DNA of 9,652 nt. Origin: Verrucomicrobiota bacterium (lineage in GTDB: Bacteria; Verrucomicrobiota; Verrucomicrobiia; Opitutales; Seribacteraceae). The number at the start of each line of letters is the position of its first letter. The stretch's first letter is position 1. The notes under the pieces were generated by a model. It was not told the origin of the DNA and searched no databases. It saw nothing but the letters and a program-made list of their open reading frames with translations. The stretch lies in assembly GCA_014382645.1 (NCBI GenBank), contig JACNJI010000168.1, positions 1-9,652 of the forward strand, written 5' to 3'. The position numbers and the translations under genes are program-made. This document shows, in pieces, positions 1 to 7,693 of the stretch.

Positions 1-305
1 GGCCGGCGTGCCGATCTCCCTACTGGTAGAAAATGCTCGCCGATGTTTTCGGTACTCGTTGCGAAATGGTGAACGCCTTGGAAGGCGCAGCCTATGGTGC
101 GGCTTTGTTAGCTTCTGTCGGTGCAGGCGTCCACAACAGTGTGCAGGAGGCATGTTCGGCTTGTATTCGTGTAACTGATTCTGTGGATACGGGTGCGGAA
201 CGAGAAATTTACGAAGCTTTTTATCCTAGGTACCGAGCTTTATACCCGGCTCTCAAGGATGAATTTGCCGCTTTGGCCGAGATCGTTGCAGGACAAGCTG
301 GGTGA
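1..305 (+). pseudogene. xylB: Xylulokinase (FGGY carbohydrate kinase), C-terminal fragment with an in-frame TAG
   Basis: This is the C-terminal end of an FGGY-family sugar kinase, most like xylulokinase, which phosphorylates D-xylulose to xylulose 5-phosphate with ATP. The visible family signature is RSPYW followed by KMLADVFG, then NALEGAAYGAALLASVGAG (nucleotide-binding end of the second domain) and a tail ending in YRALYPALKDEF. In this frame the codon between RSPYW and KMLADVFG is TAG (27-29), where relatives usually have a Gln or Lys codon. Both sides of the stop match the family in the same frame, so a point nonsense change, a sequencing error or a recoded stop fits better than a new start at the ATG at 33, which would be inside the kinase fold. 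The first few codons (P-A-C) differ from the usual Gly-rich GGGA, but too little is visible to judge a second lesion. The TGA stop is at 303-305. The upstream part is outside the window. Family is confident; sugar specificity is less so. Confidence 0.7.
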
Positions 306-350
306 AGTCCTGTATTCTAACCAATCGCGGCTCACCTTTTTACGTGGGCA

Positions 351-1112
351 ATGGGTAGCGTCGATTACGATAGCGACCGCGTCCTACGCGAGTATCTCCT
401 TTTCCACTACGGATTGGAGGATGAAATTTTGTCCAAAGGCCATGGTCCCAAGGAAGGACTTGGTTTTCCCGTGCGAACGGTTTCGGAATTGCTGGACTCC
501 AATACCTGCGCTTCGTCTTCGTGTCGGGCCTTGGACCTCGGTTGCGCGGTCGGGCGTTCCAGTTTCGAGTTGGCCAGAACCTGTACCGACGTTGTGGCAG
601 TGGATTATTCGGCGACCTTCATTAGAGCCGCGAAGACTCTCCGCGATTCAGGCGAATTGTCTTTCGGGTTTCCTTCCCAAGGCGAAAGACGGGTCCCTTC
701 CGTTGCGCGAATTCCTTCTGGAGTGGATTCCACCAGAGTTCGTTTCTTGACGGAGGACGCTTGCCGTTTGCCGAATGACCTAGGGAACTTCGACATCGTT
801 CATGCCGCAAACTTGCTTTGCAGGTTACCCGATCCCGGTGCTTTGATCGAGCGTTTGCCTGAGCTTGTTCGTCCGGGTGGACAATTGCTTTTGGCAACGC
901 CCTTCACTTGGTTGGAAGAATTCACTCCAATGGGAAAGTGGTTGGGTGGTCGACTCTCGGGCAAGGATTCAGCAGAGGTATTAAAGGATGTTCTTTCACC
1001 GAACTTTAGCTTGGAAATTGAAATCGATTTGCCTTTTTTGATTCGAGAGCACGAGCGGAAGTTTCAGTATGGGGTTTCTTATGGCACTCGATGGCGGCGC
1101 TTGGCGGAGTGA
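351..1112 (+). CDS. Putative 4-mercaptohistidine N1-methyltransferase (OvoA C-terminal domain-like, stand-alone)
   Basis: A class I SAM-dependent methyltransferase of 253 residues resembling the C-terminal domain of OvoA, which N-methylates 5-thiohistidine to give ovothiol A. Visible are YDSDRVLREYLLFHYG (residues 6-21), FPVRTVSELL (39-48), SAM motif I LDLGCAVGRSSFELA (61-75), the acidic motif II end VVAVDYS (81-87), EDACRLP (135-141), FDIVHAANLLCRLPDP (147-162), RPGGQLLLATPFTWLEEFTP (174-193) with KWLGG (196-200), and a C-terminal RKFQYGVS (236-243). The WLEEFTP..KWLGG signature is what points to the OvoA type rather than a generic methyltransferase. There is no sulfoxide synthase (DinB/FGE-sulfatase) domain in this ORF or this window, so it must act with a separate partner or on another substrate. 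Residues about 103-128 look like a lineage insertion. The ATG at 351 is preceded by an in-frame TAA (318-320) and only a weak ribosome site. It lies 45 bp after the kinase fragment. Confidence 0.85.
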   Translation: MGSVDYDSDRVLREYLLFHYGLEDEILSKGHGPKEGLGFPVRTVSELLDSNTCASSSCRALDLGCAVGRSSFELARTCTDVVAVDYSATFIRAAKTLRDSGELSFGFPSQGERRVPSVARIPSGVDSTRVRFLTEDACRLPNDLGNFDIVHAANLLCRLPDPGALIERLPELVRPGGQLLLATPFTWLEEFTPMGKWLGGRLSGKDSAEVLKDVLSPNFSLEIEIDLPFLIREHERKFQYGVSYGTRWRRLAE

Positions 1113-1155
1113 ACGGTCTTGCTCCTCCAGTCATCGTGGCTTAGTCTCAATTAAA

Positions 1156-1467
1156 GTGAAAACAGTGGATGAATTACTTAGTTCGGTGGAATCTGATGTT
1201 GACCCACCCGCCGGCTTGCACCCTCTAGTTCTCTCTCTCTGGCTCGCCAAAAAAGGTCGTTGGGATGATTCTCACGAGGTGGCCCAAGACATTGACGAAT
1301 CGGATGGTTCTTGGGTTCACGCCTACCTGCACAGGGTGGAGGGAGATGTGGGGAACGCTCGATACTGGTACTCTCGCGCTGGGAAACCGGCCAAGGGTGC
1401 CGATGATAGTTTGGATCAGGAATGGCTTGAGATAGCTGCAGTCTTGCTGGGAGATCAGGCTCCCTGA
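1156..1467 (+). CDS. Small conserved protein of unknown function (SWVHAYLHR/ARYWYSRAG type)
   Basis: A short, probably soluble cytoplasmic protein of about 103 residues. Its core, LHPLVLSLWLAKKGRW, EVAQDIDESDGSWVHAYLHR and EGDVGNARYWYSRAGKP, is of a kind I recall as widely conserved in hypothetical proteins of Verrucomicrobiota and other Gram-negatives. The pattern of a helix with W/H residues followed by GNARYWYSRAG loosely resembles a tetratricopeptide-like helical hairpin, but no function is known to me. The start is uncertain. The frame is open back to an ATG at 1069 and another at 1081, both inside the upstream methyltransferase gene. The conserved part begins near GLHP, so I prefer the GTG at 1156 (next choice GTG at 1165), which leaves a 43-bp gap. 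No clear Shine-Dalgarno supports any of these. The TGA stop at 1465-1467 lies 10 bp before the RodA start, suggesting cotranscription. Confidence 0.75.
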   Translation: MKTVDELLSSVESDVDPPAGLHPLVLSLWLAKKGRWDDSHEVAQDIDESDGSWVHAYLHRVEGDVGNARYWYSRAGKPAKGADDSLDQEWLEIAAVLLGDQAP

Positions 1468-1477
1468 ATTCAGGAAT

Positions 1478-2719
1478 TTGAGTCAGGCGAAGAAATTTAC
1501 TTTTACTGAGGGCGGGCGAGGGTCGCCCCAGTTGACACTTCCAAAGGAAAAAAGAAGCGATTGGATTACCCCAATCAGCTTACTTGTTCTTTGCGGGATG
1601 AGCGTACTTTTTATTCGATCTGCTCAAGCCTACGTAGGAGGAGGTTTATGGCGTATGCAGATTATTTGGGTGTTGATCGGGGCGTCATCTTACGCCGTCA
1701 TGTCCTTGATCAACTACCATTTCTGGATGCGTTATGCCCACTACCTTTATGGACTGGGACTGCTTGCGTTGTGTATGGTTTTTCTTGGTCCGGAGATCTA
1801 TGGAGCCAAACGTTGGATTGATCTTGGGCTTTTTAAAATCCAGCCCGCAGAGGCGGCTAAGTTGGCCACTCTTGTCTTGGGGGCCAGTATTTTAGCTCGA
1901 TCTGAAATTGGGACTCTTCGGGAATCGATGAAAGGCATTGGCAAAGTGACCCTTTGCTTTCTCCTTCCTATGTTCTTGATTTTCATGCAACCGGACTTAG
2001 GATCAACCCTTGTATTTCCACCGATGTTATTTTTTCTTTTATACGTTGCGAAAATTCCTTCGCGTTTCTTTGTCGGCACATTTCTTCTATTTGTGGTGGC
2101 TTTGGGCGTGGTTGGGTTCGACGTATACCGTTACTATCAATTCAAAACTGAGAATCCGCGACCTGACGATACCGTACTCGCTTATGAGGACACTTCGCTT
2201 CTGCCGCTAAGGGATTACCAGCGCAAACGCATTCTGACCTTCCTTGCTCCCGAGGTGGTGGATCGCGGTGGAGTAGGAGCTAACTGGAATCGCATCCAGG
2301 CTCTGATCGCCGTGGCTACCGGAGGACTTGGAGGCAAAGGCCTTGGAGACGGCATGCAAGCCAAATTGGGTTACTTGCCCTCTGCCGTTGGCCATAATGA
2401 TTTCATCTTTGCGGTACTGGCCGAGGAGGCCGGTTTCGCGGGAGGACTTCTTGCGCTGGGTCTATTCGCCGTGGTGATTATGGGCTGCCTTTTGGTGGCC
2501 GGCCGGGCGAGCGACCGTTTCGGTGCCATGTTGGCTACCGGGGCGGCGGCATTGTTGATGACTCACGTCTTCGTCAACGTCGGCATGACCTTAGGCATTA
2601 CACCCATTACGGGTTTGCCTTTGCCCTTCCTCAGCTACGGTGGATCTTTCCTCGTTAGCTGCTGCATCCTGATGGGGTTAGTCCAGAGCGTGTATCGCCA
2701 CAGGAAGGAGTTTCGATGA
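1478..2719 (+). CDS. rodA: Rod shape-determining protein RodA (SEDS peptidoglycan glycosyltransferase)
   Basis: A SEDS-family integral membrane enzyme of 413 residues that polymerises lipid II into glycan strands in the elongasome, normally with a class B PBP2 transpeptidase and MreBCD. The hydrophobic profile shows about ten membrane segments starting at residue 29. Family motifs are GAKRWIDLG (109-117), [12 protein letters not shown] (119-130), QPDLGS (171-176), [14 protein letters not shown] (246-259), [20 protein letters not shown] (269-288), [20 protein letters not shown] (298-317) and [18 protein letters not shown] (373-390). Asp308 in HNDFIF is the residue expected to be catalytic. RDYQRKRI and PITGLPLPF favour RodA over FtsW. 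The start is taken as the TTG at 1478, because the frame is closed upstream by a TAG at 1433. An AGGAA at 1472-1476 is too close to it to be an ideal ribosome site, so a start farther in (TTG at 1532) is possible. No mre or PBP2 genes are visible here. Confidence 0.95.
   Translation: MSQAKKFTFTEGGRGSPQLTLPKEKRSDWITPISLLVLCGMSVLFIRSAQAYVGGGLWRMQIIWVLIGASSYAVMSLINYHFWMRYAHYLYGLGLLALCMVFLGPEIYGAKRWIDLGLFKIQPAEAAKLATLVLGASILARSEIGTLRESMKGIGKVTLCFLLPMFLIFMQPDLGSTLVFPPMLFFLLYVAKIPSRFFVGTFLLFVVALGVVGFDVYRYYQFKTENPRPDDTVLAYEDTSLLPLRDYQRKRILTFLAPEVVDRGGVGANWNRIQALIAVATGGLGGKGLGDGMQAKLGYLPSAVGHNDFIFAVLAEEAGFAGGLLALGLFAVVIMGCLLVAGRASDRFGAMLATGAAALLMTHVFVNVGMTLGITPITGLPLPFLSYGGSFLVSCCILMGLVQSVYRHRKEFR
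2702..2710 (+). promoter_or_regulatory. Strong Shine-Dalgarno (AGGAAGGAG) at the rodA end
   Basis: AGGAAGGAG sits 5 nt before the ATG at 2716, which overlaps the rodA stop as ATGA. It is the best ribosome-binding match I noticed in the window, where most starts have weak or no such site. It serves the 60-codon frame starting at 2716, not the RNase E/G frame, whose start at 2799 has no evident site. Confidence 0.6.
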
Positions 2720-2898
2720 GTTTGCCCAAAGCATTTCTGCCGCTGGTGCAATCGAGCTCTTTGTCGTGGTTCGTGGGTTCCACAAATGTTCAATCGACAT
2801 GGCTAGAAAAACTAAGCGCCGGCATCACGACCGGAAGCACCGCAAGTCCCAAAACGTGGAGACCACCGTCTCCGATGCATCCATTGAGGATCAACTAA
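2716..2898 (+). CDS. Possible 60-residue leader/coupling ORF between rodA and the RNase E/G gene
   Basis: An ATG overlapping the rodA stop codon (ATGA) follows an excellent Shine-Dalgarno and opens a frame of 60 codons that ends at a TAA (2896-2898), about 100 nt inside the RNase E/G gene. The peptide starts [19 protein letters not shown] and is unlike anything I recognise; its second half, rich in Thr, Ser and Pro, looks like an out-of-frame shadow of the RNase gene. It could be a short translated leader that keeps ribosomes moving into the RNase start by coupling. It could also mark the true start of the RNase gene if one frame change is missing from this sequence, since a -1 shift would join it to the RNase frame, which is open from before 2716. 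It may equally be chance. The signal for initiation is good, but the protein itself is unsupported. Confidence 0.25.
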   Translation: MSLPKAFLPLVQSSSLSWFVGSTNVQSTWLEKLSAGITTGSTASPKTWRPPSPMHPLRIN

Positions 2899-4589
2899 AG
2901 GAAGCTCCTCAGGAACCCGATTCTCAACTCATAGATAAAGGAGAGCTGCGCAAGGAAGCGCAGGAAAGGGCTGCAAATCGGCCTATACGTGAGCGAATCC
3001 TATCTTTCTTCCGTCGCGACGACGGGCAAAAGGATTACAAGGAAATCATCATCAATTCCGAGGCCCTCGAACGTCGGGTGGCTCTTCTGCAGAATGGTGT
3101 GCTCGACGACTTCAGCGTCGAACGCAAAGAAGAGGAGCGTGTGGTCGGGGCTATCTTCAAAGGGAAGGTTCAGAACTTGGAAGCGGGACTAAAGGCCGCC
3201 TTCGTGGATATCGGTCAAGACAAGAATGCCTTCCTTCACTACTGGGACATGTTGCCCGGCGCAGGCAACAACGATCCCGACCTCGAAATTGTTAGGGAAA
3301 ACAAAGGAAAGAATAGTGGCCGAGTCGAAGCCAAGTCCATCAAGGACATCCCAAAGGTGTTTCCTATCGGTTCTGAGATCGTAGTGCAGATCACCAAGGG
3401 GCCAATTGGCACCAAAGGGCCGCGTACTACTAGGAACTTGGCCCTTGCAGGGCGATTTCTCGTACTCATGCCCTATGGCGGTCAGTGTGGCATTTCCCGC
3501 AAGATCGACGACAGGACTGAGCGCAATCGTCTCAAACGTATCATTACCAATCTTTCATTGCGCGAGGGTATGGGCGTTATCATTCGGACCGTAGGGGAAA
3601 GCAAGCCCGAGAAGTTCTTTGACCGCGACTTGCAACTTCTGTTGCAGAAATGGGATGAGATTGAAGCCAAGATGAAGACCGTTAAAAGCCCTGCTTGTCT
3701 TTATCAGGAACCCGATCTCATTGGGTTGACCGCTCGCGATTTTCTAACCGAAGATGTCGATCGGGTTCAGGTCGACAAGAAGGAAGACTATGACCGACTC
3801 ATTGAGTCTGTGCAGAAAATTTCTCCAAAATCGAAGTCCAAAATCAATCATTTTGACGAAGAAATCCCCATTTTCGAGCGATTCAGCGTCGAACGCCAAA
3901 TCGAGCAGACCTTCATGCGCAAGGTGCCTCTGCCTTCGGGCGGAGAAATCGTCATTGAGGAGACGGAAGCTTTGGTCTCAATCGACGTGAATACAGGTAG
4001 CCACAAGGTCGATCGCAAGGATGGTAAAAACTTTATTCTCCAAGCCAATCTCGAGGCGGGCGTTGAAGTGGCTCGTCAACTGCGACTTCGCAACCTCGGA
4101 GGTCTTGTCATCATCGACTTCATCGATATGAAAAACAAAGGGGACCAACGCAAAGTCCACCAACGAATGAAAGCCGCCATGGCGGACGACAAGGCAAAGC
4201 ACAACATCCTCCCCATCTCCCAACTTGGAATCATGCAAATCTCACGCCAGCGACATGAGGAGAGCAACACCAGTGGGATTTACGACGACTGTCACTATTG
4301 CAGCGGTCGAGGAATCGTAAAGTCGTCTCGTTCCGTGAGTATAGAAATACAGCGTCGTATCATAAGCGCCGTCCGACAGGTCAAGACTGTTGATCCCGCT
4401 CGTCGAGACATCAAGTTCAAGGTTTATATGCATCCTAGCTCTCTTCGCCGTTTGCGTGGTCCGGATGCTTCCTTGATTGCTCTCATGGAGCGAAATTACG
4501 ACATCGTCTTGATGTTCGAGGCTTCGGAATCCTTTCACGTCGAGAATTTCAAGGTGATCGACGAATTGACCGAAAAGGAAATTCGTTAG
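2799..4589 (+). CDS. Ribonuclease E/G family endoribonuclease
   Basis: A single-strand-specific endoribonuclease of the RNase E/G family, acting in rRNA processing and mRNA decay. From the ATG at 2799 it has 596 residues. A basic start ([16 protein letters not shown]) and a charged stretch precede the catalytic part, which begins at [17 protein letters not shown] (81-97). The S1 domain runs about 112-219 ([20 protein letters not shown]) and carries a charged insert at about 152-186 before [20 protein letters not shown]. Then come the GISRKI segment (231-236) and the DNase I-like core with SIDVNTG (catalytic Asp396) and [19 protein letters not shown] (Asp440), equivalent to Asp303 and Asp346 of E. 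coli RNase E. The Zn-link is CHYC (Cys498, Cys501). There is no long C-terminal degradosome scaffold, so it is RNase G-like in size. A GTG at 2766 is an alternative start. It lies 80 bp after rodA and 10 bp before the glycerate kinase gene. Confidence 0.93.
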   Translation: MARKTKRRHHDRKHRKSQNVETTVSDASIEDQLKEAPQEPDSQLIDKGELRKEAQERAANRPIRERILSFFRRDDGQKDYKEIIINSEALERRVALLQNGVLDDFSVERKEEERVVGAIFKGKVQNLEAGLKAAFVDIGQDKNAFLHYWDMLPGAGNNDPDLEIVRENKGKNSGRVEAKSIKDIPKVFPIGSEIVVQITKGPIGTKGPRTTRNLALAGRFLVLMPYGGQCGISRKIDDRTERNRLKRIITNLSLREGMGVIIRTVGESKPEKFFDRDLQLLLQKWDEIEAKMKTVKSPACLYQEPDLIGLTARDFLTEDVDRVQVDKKEDYDRLIESVQKISPKSKSKINHFDEEIPIFERFSVERQIEQTFMRKVPLPSGGEIVIEETEALVSIDVNTGSHKVDRKDGKNFILQANLEAGVEVARQLRLRNLGGLVIIDFIDMKNKGDQRKVHQRMKAAMADDKAKHNILPISQLGIMQISRQRHEESNTSGIYDDCHYCSGRGIVKSSRSVSIEIQRRIISAVRQVKTVDPARRDIKFKVYMHPSSLRRLRGPDASLIALMERNYDIVLMFEASESFHVENFKVIDELTEKEIR

Positions 4590-4599
4590 TCCTCCGGGC

Positions 4600-5787
4600 A
4601 TGCGCTTCCTCGTCGCCTTCGATAAGTTCAAGGATGCCTTGAGTGCGGGTGATGTTTGCCGCCTTGCTCGTGAAAAGCTTGAGTCCGGCTTGCCAAACAT
4701 ACGAGTATTCGAGAGCCCGCTGACCGACGGAGGTGAAGGATTTTGCGATATCCTTACCGGAGCGGTCGGCGGTCGATTCAGTAGCTATATCGTCGAAGGA
4801 CCTCTTGGGAAGCCCGTAGAGGCTCGCATCGGCTATGTCGAACTAGGCCTTTTATCTCCCGAAGTCCGAGAGTTGGCGAATCTTCCCTCTGTGGGTGAAG
4901 TCGCGATTCTGGAAATGGCCTCGGCGGCAGGATTGGAGCAAGTGCCGGTGCCTTTGCGTGATCCTTGGTCGACTTCTACCTTTGGAGTGGGGGAGCTTGT
5001 TCTGCATGCGGCCAAGGATGGCGCTGCCGCCATATTGCTTGGCATCGGTGGGAGCGCCACAAACGATTTGGGTGTCGGAGCATTACGAGCTCTCGGCTTG
5101 CGTTTTTTTGATTGTGAAGATTGCGAAATCGACAATGTCTGTCCAGGTGCATGGTCGAGGATTACACGTATTTCCGGTGAATTGCCGGAGTTGCCTCCCT
5201 TGAGAATCGCCTGCGACGTAGACAATCCACTTCTTGGTTCTTCAGGCGCTGCCGCCTCTTACGGTCCTCAAAAAGGGCTGCTTGCCGAGGACATACTGCG
5301 GATGGATTCCGAAATGGCGAGGATGGCGTCGATGCTGTCGGATAAGTTCGGGGCGAAAAAGGACATGCTGACCGTGCCCGGAACCGGTGCTGCCGGTGGT
5401 ATCGGGTTCGGGCTTGGCGTGGCTTGCGGTGGATGTTTAGTGCAGGGCTTTCCACTTGTCTCCGCTTGGTTGCAACTAGAAGAGCAAATAAATGACGCCG
5501 AGGTCATTCTGACCGGTGAGGGTCGCTTCGACTCGACTTCCCTCCGTGGTAAAGGTCCGGGAAAAGTTTTGGAGTTGGCGCATCGAGCAGGTAAGCCGGT
5601 GTTCGTTTTAGCCGGCTCTGTTTCCGATGAGGCAAGGCGAGAAGTCAGGGAAGTTTTTCCAAGTGTTTTCCTTCATTCGATTGGACGATCTGAGCTGTCC
5701 TTGGAAGAAAACTTGAGCCGCACCGGAGAATTTTTCGAGCAAACCTTGCAAAAAATAGTCGAATATAAAGAGTGGACGAAGCAGTGA
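4600..5787 (+). CDS. glxK: Glycerate 2-kinase (GlxK/GarK family)
   Basis: A 395-residue cytoplasmic kinase that phosphorylates D-glycerate with ATP, feeding glyoxylate- or sugar-acid-derived glycerate into glycolysis. The length fits the family. Visible motifs are FLVAFDKFKDALSAGDV at the N-terminus (residues 3-19), the glycerate-site PLTDGGEGF (40-48), LEMASAAGLEQVP (104-116), ILLGIGGSATNDLGVGALRALG (split 145-154 and 155-166), CDVDNPLLGSSGAA, the Gly-rich GTGAAGGIGFGLG and LTGEGRFDSTS near the C-terminus. The product position (2- versus 3-phosphoglycerate) is inferred from the family, which in E. coli yields 2-phosphoglycerate. The ATG at 4600 lies 10 bp after the RNase stop and lacks a recognisable Shine-Dalgarno, so translation may be coupled to the upstream gene. 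The stop overlaps the start of the next gene. No glyoxylate carboligase or tartronate semialdehyde reductase gene is nearby to show the source of glycerate. Confidence 0.93.
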   Translation: MRFLVAFDKFKDALSAGDVCRLAREKLESGLPNIRVFESPLTDGGEGFCDILTGAVGGRFSSYIVEGPLGKPVEARIGYVELGLLSPEVRELANLPSVGEVAILEMASAAGLEQVPVPLRDPWSTSTFGVGELVLHAAKDGAAAILLGIGGSATNDLGVGALRALGLRFFDCEDCEIDNVCPGAWSRITRISGELPELPPLRIACDVDNPLLGSSGAAASYGPQKGLLAEDILRMDSEMARMASMLSDKFGAKKDMLTVPGTGAAGGIGFGLGVACGGCLVQGFPLVSAWLQLEEQINDAEVILTGEGRFDSTSLRGKGPGKVLELAHRAGKPVFVLAGSVSDEARREVREVFPSVFLHSIGRSELSLEENLSRTGEFFEQTLQKIVEYKEWTKQ

Positions 5788-6383
5788 AAGAAGACGAAAC
5801 TATCAGGTTAGAGGATCGCCGTCGCCGCATTCGCCGTCTCAAAAAATGGATGCGGCCTCTGCCTCGTCGATCGAATGTTCATCGTTATCCGGTGCTCAAA
5901 TGGTTCTCCGGCATGGCTCGCCCCCGCTCGTTCTTGTGGTCTTTCCGTTCTCGAGAAATGGTCACCGCCTTGTTCCTTGGACTGATCGTCGCCTTTATGC
6001 CTTTGGTTGGGATACAGATGCTGATTGTCTTTTTCATCGCATTTTGGTTTCGAGCAAATCTTCCGGTCATCGTCGCTCTACAGTGGGTTTCCAATCCCTT
6101 TACCATGGGCCCCATTTATTACGCCGATTATAAAATCGGTATGGCTATGATGGAATTGTTCGGCATCGCTCCCGAACCAAATCCCCTGCTTCAGTCCGAC
6201 TATGACTGGGCTCATTTCGAACTGCGGGATATTGGGTCGTTGCTCGACACCTTCCCTCCCATGATGCTCGGCGGTCTTGCTTTAGGCTCTTTCCTTGGCC
6301 TCGTGGTGGCGGTTGCCTACAAATGGCTCGCCAAATGGTCAAAGGGGCCCTACGCCTCTTCAAATAAGAATAGCGAAACCTAG
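5772..6383 (+). CDS. DUF2062 domain membrane protein
   Basis: A 203-residue protein of the DUF2062 family, whose function is unknown. It starts with a very basic, probably cytoplasmic region (RRRRIRRLKKW, 16-26; then PRRS), followed by WSFRSREMVTALFLGLIVAF (56-75). Two hydrophobic parts follow: about 63-108, probably a membrane hairpin with PLVGIQM, and about 163-186 (MMLGGLALGSFLGLVVAVAY). Between them is the family hallmark QWVSNPFTMGPIYYADYKIG (104-123). It has 2-3 membrane passes, so an inner-membrane location is likely. I give the longest start, the GTG at 5772, which overlaps the kinase gene by 16 bp. A GTG at 5784, overlapping its stop as GTGA, is just as credible and loses only four residues. 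The overlap indicates translational coupling with the glycerate kinase, but nothing shows a functional link. Confidence 0.88.
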   Translation: MDEAVKEDETIRLEDRRRRIRRLKKWMRPLPRRSNVHRYPVLKWFSGMARPRSFLWSFRSREMVTALFLGLIVAFMPLVGIQMLIVFFIAFWFRANLPVIVALQWVSNPFTMGPIYYADYKIGMAMMELFGIAPEPNPLLQSDYDWAHFELRDIGSLLDTFPPMMLGGLALGSFLGLVVAVAYKWLAKWSKGPYASSNKNSET

Positions 6384-6407
6384 ATGGGAACGGAGTATTG
6401 ACAAATA

Positions 6408-7685
6408 ATGAGTAAGAATAAAGGTTTGAGAAACGGGGCTTGGTTATCCTTGTTTTGGTTGGTTTTCTTTGCCGTCTGTATGGCACCGCTTAGCGGGGCT
6501 TCGAAGGTCGGTCTCGGCATCGACCATCTCGAACGAACCAAGTTCCGAGTTCTTCAAGGAAAACGGGTCGGGTTGCTCACGCATCCTGCGGGAAAGAATG
6601 CCGCAGGGCAAAGCACGGTCGAAGTGCTGCGTCGGCAGTCGAATGTTAATCTGGTCGCCTTATTCGGTCCCGAGCATGGTATCTATGGCTACGAAAAGGC
6701 GGCCGTTCCCGTGGACGACAAGATAGACTCGCGCACAGGCCTGCCTGTTTTCTCCCTGTACGGCAAATACAGCAAACCCTCTTCGGCGATGTTGCGAAAG
6801 ATCGATGCCTTGGTGGTTGATCTCCAAGACGTTGGGGTACGATGTTATACATATGTGAGTTGCATGCGATACGCGATGGAGGCTTGCTTCGAGAATGGGG
6901 TGGAAGTGATCGTGCTGGATAGGCCGAACCCTCTCGGCGGACTATTGGTTGACGGCCCTCCCATGGATGAAAAGTGGATGAGCTACGTGGGAGCCTTTCA
7001 AGTGCCTTTTGTTCACGGTCTTACTATTGGTGAACTCGCTCTTTTTTCCAAAAAAACTCCCGAGGTCCTGAAAATAGAGTCAGGAGCAAGGCGTAAAGGT
7101 AAACTTACCGTAGTGCCTATGATCGGGTGGAAACGCTCCATGACGTGGCCCCAAACCGGCCTCAAGTGGGTGCCCACTTCCCCGAATATTCCAACTCTCG
7201 ATTCCGTGGCCGGTTACCCGATGACTGGTCTGGGTGCTCAGCTCGGGAAATTTCGTCATGGAATCGGTACGCCGCACCCCTTCCGATTCCTCACTTTCGA
7301 AGGGCGTTCCCCGGCTGAAATAAAGAGAGAGCTCGAAGCCTTGCGTTTGCCGGGTTTGAAGTATCAGATAAAGACCGTTGTGAATTCCAAGGGGGAATCC
7401 GTTTCCGGAGTCTATCTCGTTGTCAGCGATTGGAAAAAATGGCGTCCCACGGCTCTTGCCTTTCACATGATGAAGCTTTCCGCCAAATGGGAGAGTCCCC
7501 AGCCATTTTCCCAAGCTGCCGAAGCTCAATCCAAACTGTTCAACAAGCACGTTGGGTCATCCGCATGGTGGAGTGAACTGTCCACCAAGGGCGCAGCTTC
7601 CGATCCCGACAAGTTTCTTCGTGAATGGAGTAGATCCGCTCAACTCTTCCGGACTTCAGTTCGCAAGTTTTTCCTATACGACTGA
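6408..7685 (+). CDS. Secreted NamZ-like/DUF1343 protein (exo-beta-N-acetylmuramidase family, divergent)
   Basis: A 425-residue exported protein of the DUF1343 family, whose founding characterised member, NamZ of Bacillus subtilis (GH171), removes terminal MurNAc from peptidoglycan fragments. A signal peptide is clear: basic MSKNKGLRNG, a hydrophobic core at 11-29 and a likely cut near LSGA (about residue 31). Conserved motifs are GKRVGLLTHPAG (51-62), LFGPEHGIYG (85-94), LPVFSLYGK (112-120), DLQDVGVRCYTYV (138-150), VIVLDRPNPLGG (167-178), PFVHGLTIGEL (200-210) and WVPTSPNIPTLDS (254-266). Soon after, where relatives usually have YPGT..EGTN.SEGRGT..PFE, this protein has YPMTGLGAQLGKFRHGIGT and PHPFRF. 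Part of the usual active-site cleft is therefore altered, and activity or substrate may differ. The ATG at 6408 has a GGAG 12-15 nt upstream. The gene is 24 bp after the DUF2062 gene, so they probably share a transcript. RodA upstream gives a loose cell-wall context. Confidence 0.88.
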   Translation: MSKNKGLRNGAWLSLFWLVFFAVCMAPLSGASKVGLGIDHLERTKFRVLQGKRVGLLTHPAGKNAAGQSTVEVLRRQSNVNLVALFGPEHGIYGYEKAAVPVDDKIDSRTGLPVFSLYGKYSKPSSAMLRKIDALVVDLQDVGVRCYTYVSCMRYAMEACFENGVEVIVLDRPNPLGGLLVDGPPMDEKWMSYVGAFQVPFVHGLTIGELALFSKKTPEVLKIESGARRKGKLTVVPMIGWKRSMTWPQTGLKWVPTSPNIPTLDSVAGYPMTGLGAQLGKFRHGIGTPHPFRFLTFEGRSPAEIKRELEALRLPGLKYQIKTVVNSKGESVSGVYLVVSDWKKWRPTALAFHMMKLSAKWESPQPFSQAAEAQSKLFNKHVGSSAWWSELSTKGAASDPDKFLREWSRSAQLFRTSVRKFFLYD

Positions 7686-7693
7686 TTTGCGTA

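Noticed and set aside
33..305. Treating the ATG at 33 as a genuine start of a 90-residue protein
   Set aside because: Kinase homology continues upstream of the in-frame TAG (RSPYW), so this ATG is an internal Met of the kinase fold.
193..750. A 185-codon open frame overlapping the kinase fragment and methyltransferase
   Set aside because: It overlaps two frames with clear family motifs, and its own product is Trp-, Ser- and Arg-rich with no recognisable domain, so it is a shadow frame.
4242..4700. A 152-codon minus-strand frame across the RNase-glycerate kinase junction
   Set aside because: It is antisense to two well-supported genes and its product shows no family pattern.
7080..7550. A 156-codon minus-strand frame inside the NamZ-like gene
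   Set aside because: It is fully antisense to a conserved gene, with composition typical of a mirrored frame.
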